Below are positions 19,463 to 30,699 of a DNA stretch of 64,000 nucleotides, in pieces; the stretch's first letter is position 1; each line of letters starts with the position of its first letter. Origin of the DNA: Balaenoptera acutorostrata (taxonomy: Eukaryota; Chordata; Mammalia; Artiodactyla; Balaenopteridae); NCBI RefSeq assembly GCF_949987535.1, contig NC_080067.1:41079533-41143532 (forward strand). Direction: 5' to 3'. Under the pieces are notes generated by a model that made no database searches, was not told where the DNA came from, and was given only the letters and a program-made list of their open reading frames with translations. Both the position numbers and the translations under genes were made by a program.

Positions 19463-22400
19463 CTGACCTTTTCCCAAACCTGACCAACCACCTCCCCAGG
19501 GAGTTCAGTCAGCAGATTATGCTCAAGCTTTGTATCTCTCTTCCAAATCAATCCCTACGTTTGATTTTTGCTACAATTTTTTCCTTTCCCCAACCCCTCA
19601 TTTCTACTCCTTTGTCAATATTTCTAACATCTGCACAGAAATACCATATTACATTTCTCCCCTCTTTCATTTCATCACCATGGAACTATGTAAAAAACAA
19701 GTAAAACGTAGGGCAAAGGGTGGATGCAGAATACTGGAGAAAAACAACAATTATCAGAGATGTCTTAGAAGTTTCAACATAGTGGTTTGATTTCTATATA
19801 GCAGATTTCCACCCAGTTCTGGCACTACCCCAGGGGTTGGTATAAATCCATTTATTCAGTCAAGGGGAATTAGTAAAGCACTTCTCTGCACAACTGTGTG
19901 ATAGGATGGTTGAGACATGTCCTTTTCTCCTAAGAAGCTCAGCTTGCTTTAACTCAATTAACTATGGACTTGCATAGGTTCCTTCCTTTTAGTAGAGGCC
20001 AACTCCAGGGAGGGTCATCCAGACTTAGGTTGGGAGAATTCAGTCACTCTTACCAAAAGTCCCTTTAATAGTCCGTGTTTAACTACTGCTGTCCTTAGTG
20101 GATCAGACCACTTCTTGCCTGCCTCCCCAGCAGGAATCCAAAACAGATCTGTAGAGAAACAAATAAACAGTAATTTAATTTGCTAAATGTTTCTCCACAT
20201 CAGTCAGCAAATCTTAATGGTCACATCTAGGATAATCTGCTCCCAGATACTTGTGTGTTAAAAGTTAAGCTGAGTTGGCTTAGTGGCATTAATCCCACAG
20301 TACTGGGTGCTGTGAAATAAAAAATTAAAAAGTCATCAGTCTTTCCTCCCTGATAAGTACACCTACAGGCTCCTCATGCTTCAGTCATCACTTCTTTTCT
20401 CTAGGTACCACATTTTTTGTTCCATAATACAAAAATAATATGTATTCATAGCAGAAAATCATATACTATCAAAATAAAGAAAATAAAAATTATCCATAGT
20501 TCCACCACCCACAGGTAACTACTGATAGTATTTGGGTATATCTAATATATCCAATATAAGAATATATTTGCGTATATCTTTTTGTTTATCTGCAGAGATA
20601 GGTAATTTTTGTTTCTGTCAAAATAGGCTCATACTGTGCATATTATTTTGTGAACTGTTTTTTCAGCTCACAGTGCATTGTGAACATTTTCCCATCTATC
20701 AGAACTGGCAGTAGGAAGTATCATTCCTCCATGAGCAGGTTTTACCTTATGGCTGGCTGATTCCAGCGGTCTCCTACTTGTCTTCCTGTATTGAGTCTCT
20801 TACATCTCCAGGCCACCCTACTGGCTTCCAGATGGATCTTCCAAAAATACTGCTTACACCCTGGATCAGAATCCTTGATGAACTTTCTACCTTCAACCTC
20901 TCCCAACTGCCCTGAGGGGGGAGTCTTCACCCAGAATTTTATTCCAGGCTGTTCTCAACAGACTCCAATTGATTTATGTACATTAGTTTTGCATAATTTC
21001 TTATGTAAATCCCTTTTTCAAACAAGGTCCTATCCAAAGTTATTAGTCATTATTCCCCAATAAGCTCCTCCACCTCCTCATCTTTGCTACAGCTGCTTCC
21101 TCTGCTGATGTAGCCTCTCTCCCCTACTCTCTTTCCTTGCCTGGGAGCTTCTCTGTACTCAATCTTTCAGATCTTTTCTGACACCACCATAGTTTCTCTA
21201 ACTGCCGCGACTCCCAATGATCGCTCCCTCTTCCTCTAGAGTGTGTATTGGCTATACCATTGTCCCGACATACAGGGCAGGCAGTAATTGTCACTGAATG
21301 TGTGTACTTGCCCCAGCCAGGAAGGGAGCCCTGTGAGGAGGCGCTGAGTCCTCTGCCTCTTTGCCTCATAGAACTTGTCAACTGAACAATGAACAATGCA
21401 TATTAGTGTGGTGAGCAGTGCATCGCGAGGACAAATAATTGACTTAAGGATAGGTAATGTCCAAAAATGAAAAAACAAATGAACAAATGCCAAGTGATAG
21501 CATGAGGTAACTGATACATACCTTGAACAGTATTCACTTATATAGAACAACAACAGCAACATCAATAACAACCACCACAAAACTATGCGTAGAAAAGTAA
21601 AAATCCAAAAACCAAGATGCTGTTGACAAAAATCTTAAAAATTGGAAGTCTGGATAAATGCATGATGTTTTTTTCCTTCTCGCTTCCATGTCTCACTGTT
21701 TCCTCTCAGCTGAATTTGTGATAAATTTATAATAGATAAAATAACTTAAAATTTTTATTTTATTTTACTTACAAGAGTAATGCATGTAAATTATAAAAAC
21801 TTCAGACAATACAGCCCTTGATGGAGCATAAGGTGAGAACCTGATATTTATATTGTCCAAAATGAGTTTCATTTTAAGTGTGATGAAAGCCTGAAGCGTC
21901 TCCTACAAGAACTTCCGGTGATCTGCCACAGGGAAAGACTTAAATGAGAAAGAATCCCATAGGATCTTAGATCTGCTCTTTTACGACATCTTCCCTTTGA
22001 AAATGAACAGAATAAAGAAGTGAAAGAATACATCTTTTATAAAAATATATTAGATATTATGCCGTAGAGTGACATGTGTAATAATGGCTTTTCTCACCCT
22101 AAGAAGACCAACAGATTTGAACTGAAACAAGTGAATTTTTACCCATTAACATATTTTTGGAAAGACCTTCAGTTCGCTTATTTTTCTCAGCCCCATTGGG
22201 CAAGGGTGACTTTATGTGGAAAGCTCTTTTGGAGTCTGATTCACTTCTCAGTTTTGGAGGAGTGAAGATGAATGCTTATGTAACTCCACTGAGTTTTAGA
22301 ACACTGAGTTGAGAGCTCAATTAACTTACATGCTTAACAAAGGCTAGCTTTTTTTTCTTCCTTTCTTCTGGAATGAGATAATGGATGTAGAAGCCTTTGG

Positions 22401-22807
22401 CACAATGCCTGGCACATAGTGGGTGCTCAAAAATCTTTCCCTCCTCCCTCCCTTCCTTCCTTCTACAGTATTTTAGATTTAAATTGCCATAAAATAAGAG
22501 TCTATAATAAACTATCTTAGAAATCATCAATTCTTTGAAGCACATAGTTTTCCTTTGCTGAAATAGTGACTTGGTCTCTAGTTGCTCCTGGCTATGTGAC
22601 CATCCAGATGTGGTTGTCAATGCCTGTAAGTGTGCACCGTGACTTTCAGAGTAGGTGTCAACAGCTTGGAATAAACTCCCAGAGACTATAGTTGAGCATG
22701 TTTTTAAAAAATTCCTGCATTACCAACACAAAGGATGACTGTGTGGAGAGATGTGGACATTGATGACTCTGAGTAAAACATCCAGAAGCATCAAAATCTG
22801 AATGTGA
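19463..22807. other. Non-coding DNA with only weak old-repeat traces
   Basis: No gene is recognised. 20,430-20,700 resembles a decayed L1 or DNA-transposon relic ('CCACCACCCACAGGTAACTACTG'). 20,760-21,070 has weak L2-like text, and 22,390-22,440 a MIR/L2 tail ('GCCTGGCACATAGTGGGTGCTC'). None is strong enough to give separate limits. Confidence 0.5.
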
Positions 22808-23122
22808 GGGCTTCCCTGATGGCGCAGTGGTTAAGAATCTGCCTGCCAATGCAGGGGACATGGGTTTGAGCCCTGGTCCGGGAAGATCCCACATGCCGCG
22901 GAGCAACTAAGCCTGTGCGCTGCGACTACTGAGCCTGTGCTCTAGAGCTCGCGAGCCACAACTACTGAAGACCGTGTGCCTAGAGCCCGTGCTCCACAAC
23001 AAGAGAAGCCATCGCAATGAGAAGCCCACGCACCGCCACGAAAAGTAGCCCCCGCTCACCGCAACTAGAGGAAGCCTGCACACAGCAACGAAGACCCAAT
23101 GCAGCCAAAAAAAGAAAAAAAA
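22808..23122 (+). mobile_element. CHR-type tRNA-derived SINE (cetartiodactyl), sense
   Basis: Begins 'GGGCTTCCCTGATGGCGCAGTGGTTAAG' in the + sense, continues through 'CTGGTCCGGGAAGATCCC' and 'ACATGCCGCGGAGCAACTAAG', and ends in an A-rich tail. The direct repeat AAATCTGAATGTGA flanks it (ending at 22,807, and near 23,124-23,137), a clean LINE-mediated target duplication. The head is tRNA-related, but this is not a tRNA gene. Such SINEs are abundant in cetaceans and are the best lineage clue in the window. Confidence 0.92.
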
Positions 23123-24060
23123 AAAATCTGAATGTGAATACATTTTGGGAATACTTTAACCAATTTATTGCCCTTACATTTTCTTTTGTATGTATGTACA
23201 AGAATGAAATTTTGGGCAGAAAAATGTAAGTCTAAAAAGACTCTTTTGATAAATTTAAAATTGAAAGTTTGAGAGATGAAAAAAAGCATTGTGTTGTAAT
23301 TAATTGGCCACAATTTCTATGTTAGTGGTGTACAAAATAATGATGTATCTTGTGGTTAATGGTATCTTAAATTGGATGAAGTATAATAATTCTAATTATC
23401 TTTGAAAACAAATTCTCTGTGTGTTAAGCTCTTTAGGAAAATCTTTTATCCAAAGACATGGCAAATATTTCTGACCAGCTTATTGTATTATAAGGCAATG
23501 GCAGAAATTATACTAATGGCTAATAATTTAGGAACAACTAATGACATTTGTAAAAAAAATAGACAGGCCTTCTGTCCCTATTTCCTCCCACCTCTACATC
23601 CAAGTTCCAGACAAGCTTATGAGAAATTACTTTCCATGAAGAAGCCTGAGCAAAATAGTCTGAACTGTGAATTTTTTATTCTTGCACACCTGCTTCCTAT
23701 AGCACTATGGTACCTTGCCTTGAATGTATAAAGTGATGGATAAATATTGGGGATCTTGCTGATACATCTGATGTGTCAGAAGTTTCAAATTAAGGAGATA
23801 TTTATCAGTGGCTGAGGGTATAGTTTAAGTGTTCATTGAGAAGCTTAACTATTCTTTAATTATATTTGGTTTTGGACTTGTGGCCTGGAGTATGAGAAGA
23901 TTTGTATTGAGCCTGTCCTCAGGGTTCCTGGTAGGGGTTCTCTGTTGAAACTTTTCTTCCAGGGAAGCGGAAGGGTAGACATCTGGAAATTTCTTCTATT
24001 CAGCATAGCCTTGAGTGTTTTCTTTTTCTTTTTTCTTTTTTTACAAGGACATAGTAACAT
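23123..24060. other. Non-coding DNA, no gene recognised
   Basis: AT-rich unique sequence with no recognised element apart from the right SINE duplication at its start. Confidence 0.55.
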
Positions 24061-24392
24061 TTATTTATTTATTTATTTAACATCTTTATTGGAGTATAAT
24101 TGCTTTACAATGGTGTGTTAGTTTCTGCTTTATAACAAAGTGAATCAGCTATACATACACATATATCCCCATATCTCTTCCCTCTTGCGTCTCCCTCCCT
24201 CCCACCCTCCTTATCCCACCCCTCTAGGTGGTCACAAAGCACTGAGCTGATCTCCCTGTGCTATGCGTCTGCTTCCCACTAGCTATCTGTTTTACATTTG
24301 GTAGTGTATATATGTCCATGCCACTCTCTCACTTTGTCCCAGCTTACCCTTCCCCCTCCCCGTGTCCTCAAGTCCGTTCTCGAGTAGGTCTG
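24061..24392 (-). mobile_element. L1 3' UTR fragment, antisense
   Basis: Starts with TTTATTTATT repeats and 'ACATCTTTATTGGAGTATAA', then 'TTACAATGGTGTGTTAGTTT', 'AACAAAGTGAATCAGCTATA' and 'GGTCACAAAGCACTGAGCTG'. This is the antisense 3' end of a cetartiodactyl L1. It is well preserved and 5' truncated. Confidence 0.88.
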
Positions 24393-24400
24393 CGTCTTCA

Positions 24401-24458
24401 ATTGGCCTCTCAATTTTACGTTCTCTACTATTGGCCTCTCAATTTTACTTTCTCTATT
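24401..24458. repeat. 29-bp tandem duplication (two copies)
   Basis: Two adjacent 29-base copies beginning ATTGGCCTCTCAATTTTAC differ at two positions. It lies just past the L1 fragment end and is probably a simple replication duplication. Confidence 0.85.
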
Positions 24459-25104
24459 ATTCCAAAACCTGTGCCTATGCACATGTGGGCCCGTGCTAGT
24501 TTTCATGGCTGGTTCAATTTGTCAGAACGTAATAAATTGTTTTCCAAACCCACGTGTTAAGTATTTCTAATAAATAGGAAACTCTCACCCTAAAAATTTC
24601 TCTTTTAATCACAAATAATAGGCACATAAAGTGGCTTGCCATCTGTACATTTGCATGTTTAAAATTCTTCAGATATTAACAGATTCTTTTCTGTTTTGAA
24701 TGAATCCAGTTTTGCCTGGCTGCATAATAATTAAATGCTTCTGGGCTCCCACAGGCTGCGGTTTCCAATGGAATATAAACCATAAGTTCTAAGTGGACTC
24801 AGCACAAGTCATTTGGTTCTGACTTTATCTGTGGGAAATTAATCAAACAGAAATATGCCAGGTAACTGGGAAATTTTTTTTTTCTTGAGTAATAGGAATA
24901 AAGTATTATGAAGTATTTGAAAGGTTGATAAAAAGTTATACTCAAAAGCTACCAAGCATGGCTGATTTAATTGTACTGAAATTTTTTGACTTTCAATATT
25001 GAATTTCTTTCCCTCACTCATAGTAAGACTAAGACTTCCTTCAAATTAGAGTCATAAAACGGCACCATTTAAAGCCCTTCTCAGAGGAAGCCCTCGCAGT
25101 GAGG

Positions 25105-25370
25105 AGCAGTATGCACAGTGGTTAAGAACCAAGTCTCTGGAGGCAGGCTACCCTGAGGTAAATCCCAGGTCTCAGTTTCCTGCCTGCGTCACCTTGGGCA
25201 AGTTATTTAACTTCTCTGTGTCTCCTGTTTTTTCATCTGTAGAATGGAGTTGATAACATAGCACCTCCTCTTGGGATATGTGAGGATTAAGTGAGCTAAT
25301 ACATGTAAAGTGTTCCTAAGAGTTCCCGGGACATAGGGAGTGCTGTGTTAAGTGTCACTGATATTGGTAA
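25105..25370 (+). mobile_element. MIR SINE, sense
   Basis: Classic MIR order: 'CACAGTGGTTAAGAACCAAG', 'CTCTGGAGGCAGGCTACC', 'CACCTTGGGCAAGTTATTTAA', 'CATCTGTAGAATGGAGTTGA', 'GTGAGGATTAAGTGAG' and 'AATACATGTAAAGTG'. Near full length. Confidence 0.9.
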
Positions 25371-25454
25371 TTGTTGAGGTCTCTGGGTGAGCTTGTTTGG
25401 GAGGAGGTTAATGACTTCCCAAAAGCCTGCTTTTAATAAATTGAAATGGATACT

Positions 25455-25690
25455 GATCAGTTACCAAGTGCCTGCTGTGGGTCACACACTATGTCATGCC
25501 ATTCCCACAGTCATCTGGAGACGAGTGTTCGGGCACCCTGGTTTTCTATGAGGATACAGGCACAGGGAGGTTAGGCATCCCCCTCAGTGGCTCATGGGAA
25601 GAAGAGGCAGAGCAGAGCTGGGATTCACACCCAGCTCCAATGGAGCCCACACCCTAGAGTCCTTCCGTGTAACCATAAAGACTCTACGGA
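25455..25690 (-). mobile_element. MIR SINE, antisense
   Basis: Contains antisense MIR text: 'ATGAGGATACAGGCACAGGGAGGTTAG', 'GGCAGAGCAGAGCTGGGATTCACACCCAG' and 'AGCCCACACCC'. Diverged. Confidence 0.7.
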
Positions 25691-25934
25691 CGAGCATGAG
25701 AAGACAGGGTGCAAGTTAAGCAGCCTGGGTCTCTTCCTAACCAGCTCTGTCACCATGACCCAGTGACCCTTTGACATAAATGCCATAGAATCCCAAATAT
25801 CAGGTAATGAATAGAGACCAGCTGAGACCCAGGCAAAACTGCAGAATAAGTGATAACTCAACTCTATGTAATCTTGCAACCTCCACATCTCTCTGTAAAA
25901 GGACCTCAGGGACTCTTATAGCACAAGAGAGGAT

Positions 25935-26085
25935 CTTGGAAATAAATACGTAACCCTCTCCTATTTCAGGTGAAAGAACAGAGGCATATGGTATGATAAT
26001 AACACCCAAGGTCACAGGCAAAGTGACAGAGCTGGGTTTGCAGCAAGGCCTAGGCCCGCCAGTGCAGGCCTGTCTCCATTGCCTC
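25935..26085 (-). mobile_element. MIR SINE fragment, antisense
   Basis: Contains 'CCCAAGGTCACAGGCAAAGTG' and 'ACAGAGCTGGGTTTGCAGC', the antisense MIR core. Confidence 0.65.
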
Positions 26086-26445
26086 ATGACATTTCTGAGG
26101 TTGCCGATTCTGGATGCCCAGGATAAAGCAAGCTCGTAAAAGGGTAAATTGGCAGAATAAGGAGATCATTAAGAACAAGTACTAGAAGTGCCTTGAAAAC
26201 CACTACCTCTTGTATCAAGAGTCACCATGTAGAGGCTTCATGACTTGGTGGAAAGGAATAAATGGGTTGTATTTGGAACTCTTCTTTGGAGCACATTTGT
26301 AATATTTGCTTAGGATGTGTAGAGTGGCATGATAATGATATCCATCATGGCCTAATAATGACTTTTAGGAGCATTTCTTTGGAGAATTCCAATAGTTTCT
26401 CTTGACCAATAATATAAGAATTAAAATAAAAACAATACTTATAGC

Positions 26446-26836
26446 TGTATTAGTTTGTTAGGACTGCCATAAGAAAATACCATACATTGGGTGGCTGAAA
26501 CAACAGAAATCTATTTTTTTTCCCACAATTCTAGAGGCTAGAAGTCCAAGATCAAGGTGTCAGCAGGGTTGATTTCTTCTGAGGCCTCTCTCCTTGGTTT
26601 GCAGATGGCTTCCTTCTCTCTGTATCTTCACATGATCTTCCCTCTGTGAGTGTCTTAGTCTCCTTTTCTTATAAGGACATCAGTCATGTTGGATCAGGGC
26701 CCACTGTAATGACCTCATTTTACCTCAATTACTTCTTTAAAGAAACTATCTCTAATACAGTCACATTCTGAGATACTTAGGAGGTTAGGACTTCAACATA
26801 TGAATTTGGGGAGGGCCCAGTTCTATTCATAGCAAT
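26446..26836 (-). mobile_element. MaLR/MLT1-type LTR, antisense
   Basis: Near-complete antisense LTR: 'TGTATTAGTTTGTTAGGACTGCC', 'GAGGCTAGAAGTCCAAGATCAAGG', 'CTTTTCTTATAAGGACATCAG', 'CAGTCACATTCTGAGATAC' and 'CAACATATGAATTTGGGGAG'. The closest in the window to a MaLR consensus. Confidence 0.88.
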
Positions 26837-28365
26837 AGCTACATCTATATCTATACCTACATCTATATTTATATCATCATTTGTGTGTCTTATTTGAACC
26901 TGAAATAATAATAGTGAGAATCCTCCAAATCCTATTGTGTGACAATGGAAAGATACATATTTGAAATTTAATTTTCCCAGCTTAATTGGGATGTGGCCCG
27001 TTAGCACAAACTTAGGAGGAATGAGCATTCTCACAGCAACCATTATCTAATTTCTGGGCCCCTGAGACCTACTGCTGCACTGATGCTGGGAAGGGTGAGC
27101 ACAGCTGGGGTATGTCACCAAGCTGCTGGCTGGCTGTCAGAAAGCCCATGTAGGGTCAGATCTGGAAAGGCTCACTGGGGGCAGCCAGAAAGAGGCACTG
27201 TGAGCGTTCCTCTGGCCTCAGTCCTTTGATTCTCTTTGAGGCATGTACTAAAGGTGGATACTTGTCTATACACAAGAGGTGCAGACATGAATGTGGGGCA
27301 GTTATTGGTGCCTTTCAGGTGAGCAGCCTGTGCAAAACTAGAAAGTGCAGGGTTTTCTTCTTCTTTCTTTCTTTTTTTTTTTTTTAAAGGATTCAAGTTT
27401 ATCCAAGATTTTGGCATCTTCCCATACCCCTTCCTTCCTCCCTTCTTCCCTCTTTCCTCCCTAAGCTTCCTTATCTCCCTCTCTCAATTATTTATAGAGT
27501 GAGGGCCTGCTCTAAACAAGGCACCTTGCTTGGTCCTGTGGGGGCTGAGTAGGTGACTCAGAAGTGCTCTGCCTTGCATGTTTTATTCTGATAACCTAGG
27601 CCCTGTTCTGGTCTTGGTTATGCTTTCAGGTGTTGCTCTGCTAGTTCTTGGCAAACCTGAAAGCCACTCAGTTAGCTGTGTGCAGACCTCACACACCCTG
27701 AAACTCTCCCTCCTCCCTGTAGAACTGGCAGCTCTCATACCTCAGCCCTTAGCTGCCTTCCCACACCTCCTCCCCCTCAGTCAGCACCTAAGCCAGAGCC
27801 ACTGGCTCTTGACCACTCTGGCCCTATGGTAATCACCATGCTCCGTCTTGCTTCCCAGGCTGCTTTATCCACCCCCCACCACACTTCTGAGCTGTTCATT
27901 CTGAATCCTCCCACTTCTTCCTCTTTTCACTTTGACTTTTTTCCTGATTCATATTGATCATCCCCGATGAGCCAGTTTAGCATGAAAAAAATAAAAGTTC
28001 TAATGATCTGCTTCCTCTCAGCCCACTGTTGTTTATTCCAGGGAAAAAAGCTTTGCTTCAGGAACTACTTCCTTGGAGCTGAGGGTAAAAAAAGGAAGCC
28101 TAGGTTCATTTGTCCCTTTCTACAACCCTCACCCCATCCTGAAGTTATTTTCTAACCACTGAACAGTAGGCAGTATACTTATTTTTTAAAATAAGGAGTG
28201 GGAAGAGCATGGAAGGTAGAGGATGAAATTCCACAATGTAATTTAAACCTCACCTGCAGGTTATAAGATGTTATGATTCATGTCTGGAATGGAATTCAAA
28301 ACAGGTACCTATCCTACTTGAAAATTTCATTCCTACAACTTAATTTGGGAAGAAGTGGTCAGAAC

Positions 28366-28370
<5 letters not shown>
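26837..28370. other. Non-coding DNA, no gene recognised
   Basis: Contains a pyrimidine-rich tract at 27,356-27,480 and otherwise unremarkable sequence. No coding or RNA signature. Confidence 0.5.
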
Positions 28371-28435
<65 letters not shown>

Positions 28436-28436
28436 T
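28371..28436. repeat. (CT)n(TA)n compound microsatellite
   Basis: An uninterrupted CT dinucleotide run passes directly into a TA dinucleotide run. Long pure runs of this kind are usually length-polymorphic. Confidence 0.95.
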
Positions 28437-28689
28437 TATCACATTGACACAGCCACAGTGTGTGTTCTCCTCACCCCAGCCAATCTCTGGGAAGACAGAC
28501 CTTCTCCTCTCCAGCTAATCAAATTCATGTCCCAGGCAAAGTCCCGCAGTCTATGAGGGCTGCCTGGGCATCCATGAGCTCTTTGAGGTCCAGCCTCCAT
28601 CTAAGCTATTTTGTATCCCAGCAACAAGCAGTCAGGTACCTAATTGGGATTCAGTAGAAGTGTAGGGAAATGAGGAACTTTCTCTAGCC

Positions 28690-28920
28690 TCCTGTAATCA
28701 CTCCCCTGCTTAACTCTAGTGTACTTGGTGTCTGTACCAGTCATTTAAACACTAATGTACCTCTGACATTGTTAATTAGCCTCTTTAAGACTGATTGTTT
28801 TATCCCTCCCATCCAGGTTGCCAGTTCCTTGAGGAGAAGGATAGTGCTATATTTTTTTCTCCATATTTCTCTCTAATGCCTAGTACAGAGATGGTGCTCA
28901 TAAATATTGTTGATTTAAAC
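28690..28920 (+). mobile_element. L2-type 3' end fragment
   Basis: Contains 'CCAGTTCCTTGAGGAGAAGGATAG', 'CTAATGCCTAGTACAGAGATGGTGCTCATAAATATTG', the typical end of L2. Upstream limit uncertain. Confidence 0.6.
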
Positions 28921-29559
28921 ACTGTTCCTTGTTGCTTGACAGCAGTTTCTGTTGGAAACCGCCTTTAGAGAACTGATTGTGCAGAAGGCACAATTTTACT
29001 CTAAGTACATCTATTAAAAAAACTGTCTGACTTCTACGCATTTCAAACAGAGAGAGAAATTGTTATCAGCCAGTTGGTGCTTAGTTTGGTTCAACCGCAT
29101 TTACTGAGGAGTTGCTTTGCACCTGCTACTGAACCAGGCAATGTTCCTGCCTCACAGGAACATTCCGAGATGACAGGAGGTGTCTTGCTGCCTACTCCTG
29201 CCCTGGGGATAATGCTTGTCCTCACCAACGGGTCATAGATGACCAGCGGGCAGTGTACACAGTTCCAGCCACCTGGCCTGGACCTTCCTGGATGGTGACT
29301 TGGACCTGCAGCTTACCTAGTGCAGCCCCCTTCTGGGTGGTGCCAAATTGCTGCCTCCTCACCCATCCTTCACCCTCCTTTGGGAGCCAGAAGAGATTTG
29401 GCAGTGAGTTAGGTGACTTGACTCTGAAAAGTCTGCACTGTGCCTTTTCAGTAAACTTCAAACTTATCGGCTTAAGAAGTAATGTGCAAAGGGGAAATAA
29501 ACGCTGGTAAGGCTAGTAACAGGGATTTCAAGCTGTGTTTTAACAAACCAGTCACAGAG

Positions 29560-30478
29560 TATTCACGTGTTCATTCACTGGCATGTTCCGTGGCAGGAGC
29601 ACCCCCATCCTGCCTTCCCCCGGTTCCAGCTGTTGTGCCGCCTCGGGATTTGGTCTGAGCCTGGGCAGAGCCCCCTTTAAGAGCAGCCCTCCAGCTTCTA
29701 TCACAGCAAGAGTCTGGTGGAAGTGATTCTTGCCTTCGCGTCGCACACAAAGGCGAGGAGCTCTTTAAAGGGACCTTCCTGCTCCTGCGTGCAGCTGCTA
29801 ACCCGTGTTGGTGCAGACACAATGACCCAGGCTTCCGCCTGAAAATGAGTGGGGAGGGGTCTTGAGGAGCCCCCACGACCTCCCGGAGTGGGGCAGGGAG
29901 GGAGCTGACAGCCGGAGTGGATGGAGACCACTGGTTCCGGGGGAGCAGCTTGTGATTAGCTGCTTCTTGGGATGCTCAGCGCGCCAGTAGAGCATCCTGC
30001 CTGTGGTCCAGAGGGTGCTGGCGGCGCATCTTGCGGTATGCCTGGGTGGATTTGAGCCATCGCCCCGAGGCGAGCCCGCATTCAGACACCGCAGACAGGC
30101 TCCTGGCAGGGCTGCGTGCAGTCAGCACAAATGCTTAGCTCCAGGCGTCTGCCCAAGCCTCCCGACTACATGGATTTGGCTGTTTAGTCAACCGAGATTA
30201 CTGCCCGGGAAGATTTGCCAGCCTGATCTGCGCTCCAGCTGCTGTGACAACTTCAGGGCTAGCTGTTTACTTCTCTCGGTGCCTGGGACTCTCTCCTGCA
30301 CCGCAGCCACTCCTGCCACTTTCCCTGGCTCTGAAGTCAGCCGCGAGGACTCCTCTGCCCCGAGGAAGGGGGAGCAAGGAGGGGTTAAAAGACGAGCAGA
30401 CCCTCCCAGCTGCTCGACCTCTCTTGACTGCTTGTGTTCCGGGGTTCTGAGAGGGACCGTGCACTGCCCCGGGAAGCA
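29560..30478 (+). promoter_or_regulatory. KCNAB1: GC-rich probable promoter and 5' UTR of KCNAB1 Kv-beta-1.1
   Basis: Base composition changes here from AT-rich to distinctly GC-rich with many CpGs, up to the Kv-beta-1.1 start codon. No TATA box at a convincing place was found, so initiation may be dispersed, as is usual for CpG-rich neuronal promoters. The transcription start cannot be placed from sequence alone. An 8-bp perfect inverted repeat lies inside at 29,970-29,997. Confidence 0.6.
29970..29997. repeat. 8-bp perfect inverted repeat near the KCNAB1 exon
   Basis: GGATGCTC at 29,970-29,977 and its complement GAGCATCC at 29,990-29,997 flank a 12-base GC-rich loop containing GCGCGCC. It could be a hairpin in a 5' UTR or a dyad protein-binding site. 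Confidence 0.6.
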
Positions 30479-30699
30479 ATGCAAGTCTCCATAGCCTGCA
30501 CAGAGCATAATTTGAAGAGTCGGAATGGCGAGGAGCGACTCCTGAGCAAGCAGAGCTCCACCGCCCCCAATGTGGTGAACGCAGCCCGGGCCAAATTCCG
30601 CACGGTCGCTATCATCGCACGCAGCCTGGGGACCTTCACCCCTCAGCATCACATCTCTCTCAAAGAGTCCACCGCAAAGCAGACTGGCATGAAATATAG
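30479..30699 (+). CDS. KCNAB1: KCNAB1 first coding exon, isoform Kv-beta-1.1 (partial gene)
   Basis: Encodes 73 full codons plus two bases, beginning MQVSIACTEHNLKSRNG and ending MKY plus a split Arg codon, followed by the splice donor G|GTATGG. This is the isoform-specific N-terminus of the voltage-gated K+ channel beta-1 subunit. In this family the first residues act as an inactivation ball that plugs Kv1 channels from the cytoplasm, and Cys7 makes that redox-sensitive. The exons for the aldo-keto-reductase-like core are not in the window and should lie beyond 64,000. The start codon is chosen by the known protein; no in-frame upstream ATG competes. Nothing in the exon is broken. First exons of other isoforms (Kv-beta-1.2, 1.3) were looked for and not seen. 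Confidence 0.95.

Noticed and set aside
22808..22880. tRNA gene
   Set aside because: The tRNA-like head belongs to a SINE with an A-rich tail and target duplication, and it does not form an intact functional tRNA.
28371..28436. CRISPR-like or regulatory repeat array
   Set aside because: It is a plain CT/TA microsatellite in a mammalian genome.
30003..30494. 163-codon frame overlapping the KCNAB1 5' region
   Set aside because: GC-rich composition favours long chance frames. It is out of phase with KCNAB1 and has no domain.
30188..30652. 154-codon antisense frame over the KCNAB1 exon
   Set aside because: It is a shadow of the coding exon and CpG-rich upstream DNA, with no independent signature.
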